This document shows positions 51,801 to 64,000 of a stretch of DNA of 64,000 nt, piece after piece; the stretch's first letter is position 1; each line of letters opens with the position of its first letter. This DNA comes from Monarcha castaneiventris obscurior (taxonomy: Eukaryota > Chordata > Aves > Passeriformes > Monarchidae): positions 5,410,501 through 5,474,500 of the forward strand of contig JAMPIT010000539.1 of the NCBI GenBank assembly GCA_026261815.1. The letters are read 5' to 3'. The notes under the pieces were generated by a model. The model ran no database searches. It was not told the origin of the DNA and saw only the letters and a list, made by a program, of their open reading frames with translations. Both the position numbers and the translations under genes were made by a program.

Positions 51801-53030
51801 TACTCAGGAAATTTTACTCAGCCTCCTTCTTAATGAATTCATGTGGGGTTTTTATTGTTATTCTGAGTCTCAGTTCAGATGGAGAGACCAGGTTCATTTT
51901 TATTTAATACCAGAACTTCCTTATCTGTTAAAGAAGAAGGCTAAAAACCAGATTTAAATGTAGCTGTTCAAATTCACTGCTGTTTTCCTGTTCTTTGGGA
52001 GGCAATTAATGCTTACACAATGTCCATAGTGCTTTCAGCAATCTAAATAATTTTCTTTTCTTCTATTTTTCATATACACAGAACTCACTAAAGTGTTTTG
52101 CTACAGCCTCCTAGGTATCACAACTAAAAGCTGAATTACCATTGCTAATTCTGTAGGATTGATGTAGTAGAGGAGGATGTGTATCTATTCTCTGATGTTG
52201 ATACATCTGTCAATCTCTTTAGCTATCTTCTCCAGCCCATTAAGCTCTTAAAACAACAGGGAAAGGGGGATTTAAAATGGTTACCTCCCAAATATCCCAT
52301 CTGGTGTGGTTTAGAATTTAGTTTGTACCACGTAACTCCATTTTAAAGCTCGTTTGCATATTTTTTTCTGGGTATTAACTACTTCAAATACAGGACTGTC
52401 AAAGTAATAAAGCAACTTTCTGGTTTTACTAATTCGCACTGAACAATAAATTTCTGTAGCACGTGGATAGCATATTTGTCTGGAAAAGGGCTCCCACAGA
52501 CAGAATTTACAGTCCTATTGCAAGTGTATTTAATAGCTGGCACTTGAAGCAAAAAGAAATGGCAGTGAGGTTGAAGAGGTATTAAACAATTGAAGTGACA
52601 GAAATGTAATATTCCTAGTACTTTTCCTTAATGTCATAAGATGGCATTTGGCAGAAAAAAACCCAAAAAACAACAAATTAAAAGAAAAATCCCCAATCAA
52701 CCTCTCACTCAATAAATAAAAATCCTATGACCTTAAATTTGAAAACTAATAACACAATTAGAAATATCAAAACAATCTGTAATTCTTTTCCTGGAAAAAA
52801 AAAAGTAAATTAATTTATTCTGCCATTAATAGCTGATTAGCTGTCATTGTGTTTTCAACACTTTGTAGAGAGACTGTGAAGGCAGAGTTGGGGTAGGAAA
52901 AAATGGAGAAAAATAACTGGGAAAAGATCCTAGACCACAGTATGAAGACTTTTTTCCTTTAATTTTGCAATAATTAAATGGCCGCAAGTTTTGGTTGGCA
53001 GACAGTGTAAATGAGAACAAAAACTTCACA

Positions 53031-53205
53031 GCAGTTTGGGTAGGAAGGGATCCCTGGTGGTCATCTGGTCTGAGCACTCAAAACGAAGGAACCTGGAGTT
53101 TGATTCATGTTGAAATGAAGTGAGGCTGTTCATGATGCTGAACCAGTGACGTTTGATGTCCACCTGGGATGGGATTGCACAGCCTCTCTAGGAGATGCAT
53201 TTCAT
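53031..53205 (-). mobile_element. Degraded CR1 LINE 3' fragment
   Basis: GTTTGGGTAGGAAGGGATCC, then GGTGGTCATCTGGTCTGA and ACTCAAAAC near the left, and CCACCTGGGATGGGATTGCA / CAGCCTCTCTAGGAG further right, follow the antisense of the avian CR1 3' end (TTTGGGTTGGAAGGGACCTC / GAGGTCATCTGGTCCAAC / CTCAAAGCAGGG ... GGATGGAGATTCCACAGCC / TCTCTGGGCA). The middle is strongly diverged. The minus-strand copy stops about 150 bases before the solo LTR. A plus frame of 123 codons (53146-53517) running across both repeats is not a gene. Confidence 0.6.
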
Positions 53206-53354
53206 TCTTGCACAAGGGCTTCCCACGCTGCAGCCTGTGTGACTCATCCCGTTCAGTCACCGGTTCCTTGGGCTGGGAAGCCCCAGTGCGGGACCTGTAT
53301 CAGATGCAGGCTCCCAAGTGCTGAACAGAGGAGAATAAGCCCTTGCTTCACTCG

Positions 53355-53935
53355 TGTGCCAGTTTGGCCAAAATCTAGCAATATATCCTCTGAGAGAACA
53401 ACAGGTTACAACCACCCTTCCCCTTACCAGCTTCGGGAAAAAAGACTTTCCTCAAAGGAAAGAGATAAAAACTTTTATTTAACAAACACACAGGAGAAGA
53501 ATAACAATGCTAAATAATAAAATCTCTCACTGTGGAGAGAAACCTGGGAAGATTTCAGAGTCTTTCTGTAGATGTGGTCTCTCTCTTCCTCAGAGCTGGG
53601 TTGGCGAGGCCGTAGGCCGTAGGCCACCTCCGGGCCTGGGGGAAAATTCTCTCGATGTGTTCTGATGTTGAAACAGTCCAGAAGAGAAAAATAAGAAAAA
53701 AAAACCACCAAAGTCCCATGAACCATGACCAGGAAAAAGGGAAAAAAAAAATTAAAAGCTGGCTGAAGAGACAGGCAGGGTGCTCCCTCCATGCTCCCGG
53801 AGCCAGGGGACGCAGAGGAGTCTCTATCACTGTGTCCTTGAGAACTTGCTTTTAAAAGTTCGTTTGGTTTTTTTTTTATTTTTTCCCTCCCCTCTCAAGC
53901 TCAGTTTAAAGGCAAAAAATTAATTTTTTGGCATA
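53355..53935 (-). mobile_element. Probable solo LTR of an endogenous retrovirus
   Basis: The left edge TGTGCCAGTTTGGCCAAAAT is, on the minus strand, the ATTTTGGCCAAACTGGCACA end I recall from passerine ERV LTRs. A minus AATAAA signal lies at 53474-53479 within GTTAAATAAAAG, near the 3' end as expected. The stretch is GC-richer than its surroundings, has several CpGs, a GTAGGCC tandem (about 53605-53622) and A- and T-rich tracts. The right edge is uncertain; GGCATA at 53930-53935 may be a mutated GGCACA pairing with the left TGTGCC. No primer-binding site, polypurine tract or internal gene lies next to it. The minus frames of 105 and 91 codons inside it are not retroviral genes. The family and the exact ends are uncertain. 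Confidence 0.6.
53474..53479 (-). terminator. LTR poly(A) signal
   Basis: TTTATT on the plus strand gives AATAAA on the minus strand, about 120 bases before the proposed 3' end of the LTR. Confidence 0.5.
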
Positions 53936-56900
53936 GAGCTGTGATAGGGGATACACATCATAAAGTCACCCCAAGACAACTCACCTCGCTGCATTCTTAT
54001 AAATGGAGCCAGATTGCAGTTACCTTTCATGCCACAGAGGCATCCTGCTGATAATGTCAGGATTATATTGGAGGATAACCAGTAAAATGAAAGTTTAATT
54101 TTACCATTATCCACAGTATTGTTAGCATCTGGAATTTAGGCCAGCTCACTACCCAAGGACAAATTTTCAAGCTGGTGATCTACATACAAGGAAAATTTTA
54201 GTATTGTCTGTTCAATGTAGGAGTGGTAACAAAGAAAATTCAAATTTTGTAATTCTAGACCATCTTCCTACAATAACAGGGACTACAATTACTCTTCTAG
54301 ACCCAGAGGGCTAATCCTGACCAATTTGGAACATCCTGTGGGATATTGAGCTCCCTGTACTCCCACAGACTGAAAAATCTTACAGAATAAACACATTGAA
54401 AGACCTGCCTTTGATCACCAAATTTGAGTTTTTAGTCCCAGAAGGAATAATTTTCCTTTCTCATTTTGTCTTCTTTGAGCTTCTTATGGGGGTCTTTCCT
54501 TCAAATTCCTTGTTTGGGAAGACAAGATATTTAGAAATACTTCTGATTTCTTCTAGAATTCAAGATAAAAGATCTGGTTTGGAGAGGAGTTTTATGGGGT
54601 TTTTTTGCAAGCAAGACAAGTAATTCAAACTAATTTTAATAGTGGCTTTCTTTCTATCTGCTTACAATATGTTCATCTGTTACACAGGCTTTAATCACAA
54701 ATGTGCCAAGTGTACAGTGGAATAGTTAGATGAAGCACACGCTGGGGGAATGGCAGAATCAATGTGCTTAATCTGTTCTTAATCCTCCCTTGTGCGTAGG
54801 AGACCTGCATGTGCTGCTATTCCATACACAGACACAGGGGCTGATGTGATTTATGCAGGTCTGGTTATGCAGCCAAGCCTTCATTCAAAGAGACTCAGAA
54901 GCCATCAGAAGGGAAGGGGGAGAGGCAAAAGAGAAATTGTGGTAATTATTTTTACTGTCTGAAATTCAAGAGAGGCATCTATTAGCAGCATAATATATGG
55001 AGCAGTCAAGAAAGAAAAAAGATGTCAGCATTTTTATGTTTCTGCTAAAAATGTGCCTGAGACTTTCCCATCTGCAAGAGCCAAAGACTTAAATCAATGC
55101 CTGCAATGCTTAGGATCCTTTTGGAGTGGCAGCCAGAGGCAGGTGACCAAATGTACCTAATATTAAACCCTTTGTAGGTGCTGCTCCAGCTCTCCTAACC
55201 AACCACCCCTCTTTTGCCAGGCACACAGAACAGTGTCCTACTGCTCCCCTCTTTCAGTGACCTCCCTGTGAGCCTTTCCCCTGCTGTCAGAGTGCAGGTG
55301 TATGACAGGATGGACAGTGCACATCCCACACAGGACTGAGAACTCAAGGACTCCCTTTCAACAAGGCAGGTATTTTATTTTTAATTCACAGCTTCTCTGT
55401 GACTGCTTTTTCATTCCAGTGCCAACTCAAAAAAAGCATTTAAGCAGTTTTTAAGCCATTAATGCTCAAAAACCTTGTAAAAAAGCCCCACATATTCAGG
55501 AAAATGTGTGCCAAATGTTGAACACATGCATACCTGCCTCTCAAAACTGGGTGACCCAGACACATCCTCAAGTGCTCAGTTGAATTAACAGCATAAAGTT
55601 CCTTCTAAATATGACTCCTTAACTGGTGCTTCTTTGCCTGGTGTAGCTGCCCTTCTTGCCGCTCTCCGTGATATTCAGCAAAGCAGATTATGTCAGGAGC
55701 AGGCAGTGCAGTGAGGACATCCAAATGGGTATGAATTTTCTCCACTCCAATGCAGGAAGGGCTAGAGAACAGGACAGGGTCCCTTCCTCTTATTTCATCT
55801 TTTCCTCACAATTCTCCCTGTTTCCCCTCTGTTACTTTCACAGCAAATAGTTATGGCCATAGTGATCATTTGTGACCTGCTGTGGCCCAGATTTCAGGAA
55901 AACTTCCGATTTGAGGCTGAAGGATAGTAAAGCAACTGAATAGGTTTAAAAAACGTTGAACTGACCCCTTCAATCTCTCTGAAGAATAGGAATACTGTTA
56001 TCTTGGATCTAACTCAATTCCCATTAGAAAAGGGATGACTTAGAGCTGTGATTTAAAATAATGGCACCATTTAGTGTTTTTGAGATATGGGAGGGTAAAC
56101 ACAGTAACAGAAAACCAGAAGCATTTTAAAATGTTGTGGTCTACAAAAGAATGGACATTTTATAGCTTGTCATGATCATGAGAGACAGTAGATTGTGTCC
56201 TTTGCATAATCGTTTCAGATTTCATTGTCTAAGAAAATTGTAAAAAACAGGCCTACAAGGACCAATTGCAGTTCTATCAAATCATTATAAGGCTTTCTAA
56301 TACACCATTAAAAAATCAGTAGTTGTGCAAGAAACAATCATAAAATAGCCAGACTACATCTTCATAACATTTCTATCTGTGTCAGTATTCATTTAGTAAG
56401 TCTTAAATCTGCGTATCTGTACGTGCAGAAGAAATATTAAATACTAGTATTTCATATTTAAATTAACTGCTACGCCTGTGATGTATTTTCCCTCAGACAT
56501 TGTGCTTGCTTTTAAATGTGAGAAGACAAGAAGCCAAAAATGGCAAATTCTTCTTGGGAAGAGGAAGGTCCTTTGTATCAGAACATTGCAGTGAGCATCT
56601 GACGCCAAATACTGAATTTCTGCTGATGCCTGAGTTTCAAAAAAAGGAAAAATCTTATTTTGTTCATTAGACAAGAGAAACAATTTGAAAATGGGTGCCC
56701 AATGAGGCTTGTTTTGCAGAAAAGACAGATTCTTTTGCTCGCCCTTGGAGATTCATAACCCTTCTACCAGTTTGAACCAGAAGGGTGCAATTGATTAATC
56801 ACTTCTGAAAATCTCAGCCTTTATTTTTAGTCAGTACAAGAAGAACCCCTGATTGTGACAAAATCTCATACCACAGCCTCCCTTTCAGAGTAAATTATGG

Positions 56901-59900
56901 ACAAGGTTATAAACCAGCAAAAATGGAGGCTCATAATGGAGATGATGACAGAATTTTAATTATACAGGGCATGAAGAACAACGCTGTAATAAAATTAGTG
57001 GGGGGAAAAAAAGTGTCATTTAGTCTATTATGTGCCTGAAGACTTCACTGTAGATGAACCAATGTGCTTGGTTATAGTTGCTCAGAAATTAGTTGTCTTA
57101 GAGCCTTTAGTGCCAAGACTGCTTTGTGCCTCAAATTCAGACATGAATTTTGATTAATCATGATTTGGGGTGCCTCTGTGAGAGAGGTAAGGGTGGTGAA
57201 TGTTGCCAATTCACAGCTGTGCAGTTTGTTTTGGTAAATCTGATGTAGTCAAAGCTTAGAATGACCACTGCATTTGGACACTGCAGTTTAATTACCTGAT
57301 TCTCTGTAATCCACACACTTAATTCACAAGTTAGGTTGGTTAAAGCAATATTAAGATATTCACCTGAGATGCATATTACATTAAGAAAGTTCTGAGGCAA
57401 TATTAGAAGAAGAGTTCTTTCTACATGAGTGAGGTCTTAGTTTTTTCCTCTGTGAAAAGAAAGAGAAAGGCCCAACAGAAATTATTATGGTTATACATAA
57501 AACTCTTAGATCACATGAAATACCTGGGAATTTTTAGGTCTCTAATATTAGCTTTAAAGACAACAGATAAGTGCCAGCTGGTCTACACTGGCTGTTTTTG
57601 TTACTCTGCAGGCTCCAAGGTGGTCAGTTCCCTCCGTTATGAAATTGAAAAATTCTGTAAATAACCTTTACCATTAGTCAGAGGTGTGTAATTTCCATTG
57701 CCATGTGCATTTCCTCTGTATGTGCACATATGATTGCAGGGCAATGGAGAGCCATATTTTAGCACTTAGTCACAGACAACGATAAAACTTTTCTCAAGTT
57801 TAATCATTCTCTTTCCAACATAGTCTAAATGCAGAACAAAATATTGCTTGCTGTGAATATAGTGGGGTGAAAGGGGTACCAAAGCCTCAGCTGTATGGTT
57901 TCTGTCTGCTTTCTTAAAAAGTGGTTTTCCTGCCAACAGAGAATGACAGGGTGGTACCACTAATTCAGTGCTCTATTAAGCCAGAGTCTAAACCTGTATG
58001 TGAACCAGGTAGAGGCCACATGGTCAGAGCCTCAGGCTTCCAAAATGAAAATATCCACAAGTTCTTTATTAGGCACTTACAGGGAGAACAGAGAGAGGAA
58101 GTGACCCACTGCTGTGGAAGGTTCTAACCCTACCAGTAGTTTTATTGCTTGGTAAGACTGCAAGGGTCTTAGTGTGGCTGAGAGAAGGTTTTAGCAAAGT
58201 GTCTTTGCAGGCATTTGAGGGGGAATAATTTTCTGGAGATATTGTTTACCAACAGCTCCTTCTTCAGATACTTAGGAGCCTTTCTTTATTTCCTTTGAAC
58301 CAAATAATTTGTTTTTGCTTGCAAGTAAAGAGCCATTCCACTAAAAGCAAACAATTTCTATGTGTCTTTTCAAATGATCTTCAAAACATCAAGCACAGTC
58401 ATGGATGCCTGAAGACAGAATAGTATCTTCATAAAAATGCAAATTATTCCAATCATAATAGCAATCAGAGTCACAGAGAGCAAGGGATTTCTCAATTATA
58501 GCTTGTGTGGCACTCAGCATTCCCACTGAGACACAGCAGAGGAAAATACAACAGTTTAAATAATACTGATGTCCATTACCTTTCTAATTCCTAATGGCAT
58601 GAATATTATTTAAAGACTGAAATAAACACACCTCACAGAAAAGTAGCATAAATTATAACTTTTGATTAGAGCTCATATAAATACACTTTGATATATTTTA
58701 CACCAAAATTTTACAGACAAACACAGATGTTGAAAATTATCAAAATCATTGTATGACAACTAGTTTGCAACCTTGATTGCTCATGCAGTAAGGTACATAA
58801 AGACCACAATTCTTCAAGGCACACAAAATAACAGGACAAATATCACTCAGTTCTTGCTCTTTGGACAAGCAATCTAGAACTGCTATAATTAAAGACAATA
58901 AAAATTGATTAACTCACTATAAATACCTTGTATCAAGGCTGGATCTTGTTTGTGCATATCCTAGTCCCACATACTTTCTACTACTGGCAGTGTTACTCCA
59001 TCTATCCCTGCATTTTCCTGGGCAAACCCAAAATATACTAGTTGAGCAAATAATATGTTGTGAGGTTCTTTGGATGTTGTTTACAAAGACTAAACTCTTC
59101 AGAATCTGTCTGTAAACGATTCTTTTGTTCACTTACAGACTTTGGGAAATTTTTAATATTGGAAAACAAATAAAGTGCTAGCACGGTCTCCTCACACTTT
59201 GAGGTGCACAAGAGCAGTTATTAAGGTCAAGAGGTTGACAGAACTGACACAGCAACTAGAAAGGTTCAGCTGTAACTACAGGGAGCAGAATTTAGTTTTC
59301 TAAAACACTGCAGGTCTAAGAGAGATTTCTCTCTGGATGTTGAAGATAGGTCCTTATATCCAGAGGACAGCCATGCTGCTTTGGCATCGTTTCAGAATCA
59401 GTAGTTGTGCATCAGGAGGAAATACTGACTACAAATTAAACAGATTATTAATATTATTATTAAAAATATTATGATACCTGCTTACATTTTGATAACCATC
59501 ATGCAAAGTTCTTTCCTTCACATAACCTGGGGACTGCAGCCTCCAGTCAATATGCCTCACTCTGGTCTCCCAAGGACTGGATGTGCCACAAAATCCCGTG
59601 AGCTGCCAAGAAAGCAACAAGGAGCCTGTGTACCTGTGCTCTGGGGGCTTTGCCAGAGAAGCCCCATGGTAAACCCCAGGAGAGCAGGCATTTCCTGGAA
59701 AACCACCAGCTAGGGAGGTTATTTCAGCAATATCTTCCCTTTGCCCTTTCTCCCTACCCACATTACCCTCTCTATTTTCAGTGCTGGTAAACTGCTGTGA
59801 GGCATCGTTCTCTCACTACCAGACACATCAGCATGGATAGAGCCAGGAATTCTGTGTTCCTGCCAGGTCACTGTGAGTAGCTGAAACCTGTGATCCTCCT

Positions 59901-61587
59901 CATCCCATGGTGACTTCAGTGTCTGCTCTGGTGGCTCTTTGCTCTGTACAGGAATATATTAGAATACTGCCTGCACTCAGTGTCTCAAAAACACTGTGGT
60001 GATTTCCAAAGGAATCAAATCCATCTACTGGAAGGAAAACAGCATTCCTAGAAAACAGTTACAGTTCAGTCTGCCAGAAGAACAGCTAATATTCAGCATC
60101 TAAATGTTAGTATTAATTGCTGTTAAAGCTGCAGTAAGTAAATTGCAGTATTTCGATGCTCCTTTCACAAAAGCTGTGTGAATTGCTGTATGGGTTTTTT
60201 CCCTAATTTCAGAACATTTTGTTTCTCACAGCTGGGCCATACCTCCCATTTGCAGGGCAGCAGGAAAAGGGAAAGGGACAAAATATGGTCTTGTTGAAAG
60301 GGGTAGGCACTATCTTTACCTTTCAGAGAAAACAGAAAAATGTTGACTGTATTTTGGAAGACATGATGTGGAACAGGGAAAGGAAATTAATACTGTACAC
60401 TGTCCCTAAACACTTATTCCACTTTTTTTTTTTTTTGTTGGCCTGTCTATTTGTTATTTATTTACTTCTGCAAACCAGAAGGTCATAAATCAGGAGATTT
60501 TATTGCTTTATCTTTCTCAGACTTACCTGTCCATTTGCTCCCCACTCTTGCACTCTGTTCTACAGATCTGTGCTACAAATATTTCCCTTGGTCCTCTTAT
60601 TTGGTCTTTTCCAGTCCACTAGAACTGTCTTTTGTACTGAAAAAGAAAAATATTTAACAATGAGAGACCGAGAAAAACAATTCATACAGGTTTCTTTATA
60701 ACCTCAGGAACTCCAAGGTCTCTTTACCAACTTCTATGAGATTTTTCCATTACTTTTTTCTTCTGTGGAGCATCACATATGTTGTCAATGTATATGAATT
60801 ATGGAGGGCTTAGAGGTGTAAGAGCTGACATTGCTGTTATATGTCATTTTTTTTCCCCAGTGGACTAAAATTTCGGCCATGAAATGGTCTGGTGTATGGA
60901 AAATATGGAGGAGCCAAAGGGTGGAAAAAAGTGGACTGGAAATGGTAAAGTAAGGGCAGCTCCTCTTTGAAACTTAATCTTTGGGAAAATATGGTACTTT
61001 TAATCTGGCTGGTTTTAATAAATAATTTTCTTATTAATAGAATGGTATATGGTGTTTTTGGTAATCATAACTTGCCTGGTATAAAAACAAGTTTCCCTCT
61101 AAAAGGGGTATTGTAGAGTGGTGACTGAGGAGGGTCCTGAAGAGCCTGTGCATGAGACAAATAGAAAGGAATAAATTGTGCCTGTGTCTAGACATAGCAT
61201 TGAAAGATCTATTGTACTTAGATGTGATTTACATGGATTACAATATTTTCATAATTTAAAGATATCTACATCAACACACATGCAGTTTTTAAAAAAAAAT
61301 ATTGCTAAGGAAAAATATTTTTTTTCTTTTCTTCCAGCAGAAATTTCAGCAAAGTACATCTTTTTTTAAGTGGGTGAGCTTCATGCTTCTTTTCATTTTC
61401 TATGCACAGCTTATAAAAATTAGTAAAGATTCAGAAAATTTTTGGCAGAATTTGTCATGCACAATTCCCAGACCAGTTCTACAGTTGGAAACACAAGGCA
61501 GTATCCAGAAGCCTGATGATCCTGGCCAACATGGCCCCGAGCCTAATCTCTGCTTGTCAGTCTTTCTTTACCCTGAAATCTTCATTA

Positions 61588-61634
61588 CAAAAAAACCCCA
61601 AAACCCAAAAAGCAAAACAAAACCCCCCAAAATT
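61588..61634 (+). repeat. A/C-rich low-complexity tract
   Basis: Blocks of AAAA alternate with CCCC or CCC over about 47 bases. Frames across it encode lysine- and proline-rich strings by composition. Confidence 0.85.
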
Positions 61635-62127
61635 TAACACAAAGGACACAGTCTCTGAACAGCTGTTCCAAAGTAAGTTCAGGAATTGTCACAAGATCCC
61701 CAATCCTGTGGCTGCAGTTTGAGTTTTATACCCATTTTCCCTTCCTAAAGGTATGAGCATCTTGTACCCTGGGGGCAGCATGAATGGAATGAAATTCACA
61801 ATCTGCTCCAAGAAGAAAAGCAGTCTGTTCTTCACCACGTACAAGGCACTAAAATCCTCTCCAGAAGTCTTCCTCATATTGGTAATGCTTAAACTCCTCA
61901 TTTTATGTCCAGATACCTTTTTCTTCCTGGCATCCATTTTCTTTGATTATTCATGGGATGATTTGTTTTACAAGGCCTGAACACAGCATCTGTGCAGTGC
62001 TTCACACAGGGTGTACAAGATGATACACAGACCATGAGCCTAGGTACTTCTTTTAGCAGAATTTATTTATCATTTTTAGAATTCTTGTATTATTTTATTA
62101 GTTATTTTATATTAGAACATTCTTTAG

Positions 62128-62182
62128 GAATATGAATATGAACTTGAATAGGAATATGAATACAAATATGAATATAATATAA
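62128..62182 (+). repeat. (GAATAT)n imperfect tandem repeat
   Basis: About seven diverged GAATAT units, as GGAATATGAATATGAACTTG and similar, form an AT-rich minisatellite-like tract. Confidence 0.8.
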
Positions 62183-64000
62183 TTCAGTCAGTAATGAAAG
62201 AAAAATTCTTAGGGATAAGGATAAAATAAATATCAGGTGTTGAATGAATTTGGGAAAAGGAAAGAGGAAAGAATATAAGGGAGAATATATTTGCAGTGAT
62301 CCTTTAGGATTTAAAAAGGTACCTAAGGTTATAAGAAAGGGTGTGTGACATGAATATTTATTACACAGTAGTTTTTAAAACCTAACTTGTCAATAATAGA
62401 AATTTGCTGCTATAATATAATTTGCTGTCAGGTGTTCTATAAAGGAATCACTGCAAACATTCTTTGAGTCTTACCTATGATCAAATCAATTTCTCAAACA
62501 TGTAATCGGGAAAAATAGGGAAAGACGCTTTTGCTAAATGCATCTAATCTGTTTGAACTACTTCAAAATTATTCCTCATTATCTAAAACCATTATTTTAT
62601 TGAGAGTGTGCATAATCTTTCTTCCCCCAAAATGTTAGCGATATTATTTTTAGCTGGATATTGCAAAAATTTAAGATTACATCAGTAAAGTCCCACTAAA
62701 GAACATTTCTGCTAATGATGAACATATCCACACACGAATCACAGACAAATCAGATGACGAATAAATATACCAAAGTCATGATAACATGTCCTGGTAGCTC
62801 AACACCTATTGAGCTGTTGGCAAGTGGTGACATAATACAAACCTTTCCTGCAGGAATGAGTGCTGCTGCCATGGATGCTGCAGTTCCACTGGCTCCATCA
62901 GTTCCGACCACCTGGCACCACTGAATTTATGTTTAGGAGTTTGATTCAATAGCAGTTTATGGATCCAATTGCCTAGTACAAAGCTGCTCCAAAACTGCAG
63001 AAATAATTATCAGCAAGGAGTGAATGGCCCAAACCCCCACACAGATTTCAAGATAAAACTGTAAAGAGCCCTCTTAACCTTAAGCTTTCATATGTGGGAA
63101 TGTCATTATTCACTTACAAAGGCAGCAGTACCACAGGTCTAAAATCCTAAACATTCCCTCCACTCAGTATTGTGTTTTAAACCCCACTAACATTCACAGA
63201 GACTTATTTTTATTAGGAAAAATTAGCCCTGAGAAACATAGTGGCAGTCTCAAGTACCTGGTACATTTTAGAGCATTAAGGAACTTGCAGATTTTCAGAC
63301 ACACTGTTGTGGTTTTCTCCTCGGGGTTATTATGCTGGAATAATGGAACAGCCTCTTGCCTAAAAACCCAGAAAGTCCTACATGACAAAAGGTTTACATT
63401 TCAATTACTAGCTTCATTTACCCATAGGAGGCAAACATTTGAATATCAAATTTTGCAGTGTGCTTCCAAGCGCGGGTGGAAACTTTTTGAAAAACACTGT
63501 GTTAGAAATATTTACTGTCTAAAGTAAGTGTGTCAAGACTCAAATGCCTTTTCTTTTCTTTTTTTATTTTTTATTTTGAGAAAAAACACATGATGTCTAT
63601 ATGCTTTTGTGGCATTTTCCAGAGAGGTTTGATTATCAGATGTTTTCACTGCTTGATTATCGGCCTGTCAATGCAACATATCATCATGGTAGCTTGCTGC
63701 AGATTGTGGTAGTTGCTGTCAGACCAGCCCAAAGGCTGCCAAAACATTTTCTTTCACGGCAAACTGCAATAGTTTTGCTCTTTGAATGATCAGATAAGAT
63801 AGAATCTTCATATTGTCCTTTTCAATTAAAAGTAAGAAAACAGACTATATGTGCAATTAAAGTATCAGCATTTACAAGCACCCAGTTATTTTCTAGAGTA
63901 CATTTTAGAAGGTGGTTTGGGTCTGGGGGAGGAGATAATTAAAAGACAAACTGCCAAATGTTATTCTATACTGGAAAAGTTATACTTCCCTATATAATAT

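Larger units (their letters stand above)
45033..53030. other. Non-coding AT-rich stretch, no gene seen
   Basis: Unique sequence with an amniote relic at 46495 and a 13-base tandem repeat at 48773. A small CpG-bearing segment at 49850-49890 (CGATCCGGGCCGCTC and CCCGGGG) stands out locally but is too short for a CpG island. A minus frame of 121 codons at 50652-51017 overlaps GC-rich DNA and shows no family. Confidence 0.65.
53936..64000. other. Non-coding AT-rich stretch to the window end
   Basis: No gene is recognised. Simple repeats lie at 60422-60436 (T-run), 61588-61634 (A/C-rich) and 62128-62182 (GAATAT-type). The plus frame at 62715-62924 ends in an alanine- and proline-rich tail that begins just after TTTCCTGCAG, a plausible splice acceptor, but no donor or conserved motif makes it an exon. 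Sequence at 59.5-59.7 kb is slightly GC-richer with overlapping frames of 80 and 110 codons on opposite strands, again without a recognised family. Confidence 0.6.

Noticed and set aside
53146..53517. 123-codon plus frame
   Set aside because: It runs across a CR1 fragment and into an LTR in antisense, so it is an incidental frame in repeats.
53475..53830. Minus frames of 105 and 91 codons as possible retroviral genes
   Set aside because: They lie inside the LTR and overlap in different frames; no gag, pol or env motif is present.
57325..57345. Mariner-like terminal repeat TTAGGTTGG
   Set aside because: Only nine bases match, with no partner inverted repeat and no TA duplication seen.
1..64000. 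CRISPR array, operon or bacterial mobile element
   Set aside because: No regularly spaced repeats, no bacterial-style genes or ribosome binding sites; base composition and repeats are those of a vertebrate.

Overview
The window reads as vertebrate nuclear DNA, most likely from a bird and probably a passerine. It is AT-rich throughout, has no bacterial-style gene packing, and its recognisable interspersed repeats are CR1 LINE 3' ends in the form typical of bird genomes plus LTRs resembling those of passerine endogenous retroviruses. The lineage call rests on recalled repeat consensus sequences; no search could be run.

I find no protein-coding gene, exon, tRNA or rRNA that I can support in the 64 kb. 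Open frames are short (longest 186 codons), overlap on both strands and show no domain I recognise. The window is therefore a gene desert or the inside of a very long intron; the sequence alone does not separate the two.

Layout. 1-7.5 kb: mostly unique DNA with a CTCF-like site near 640 and a GC-rich patch at 1.47-2.24 kb. 7.5-9.7 kb: two truncated CR1 copies, both reading on the minus strand. 9.7-24 kb: unique AT-rich DNA with several very degraded amniote repeat relics and a second CTCF-like site at 19.8 kb. 24.3-25.2 kb: a (TTTA)n array and a minus-strand solo LTR with inverted termini, TATA box and poly(A) signal. 25-44.8 kb: unique DNA, two MIR-like relics, and a minus-strand stretch at 30.3-31.3 kb holding the two longest open frames among the candidates considered there. 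44.85-45.03 kb: a fragment of an ancient CR1. 53.03-53.94 kb: a degraded CR1 tail followed by a second minus-strand solo LTR. 53.9-64 kb: unique AT-rich DNA with simple repeats.

No set of genes works together here. What the window offers is a layered repeat record (amniote-age relics, older bird CR1s, retroviral solo LTRs) and a few candidate regulatory sites in otherwise unique sequence. No previously undescribed system is visible; the most useful leads are the cluster of amniote-age palindromic relics, the two same-orientation CTCF-like motifs, and the unexplained long minus-strand frames near 31 kb.
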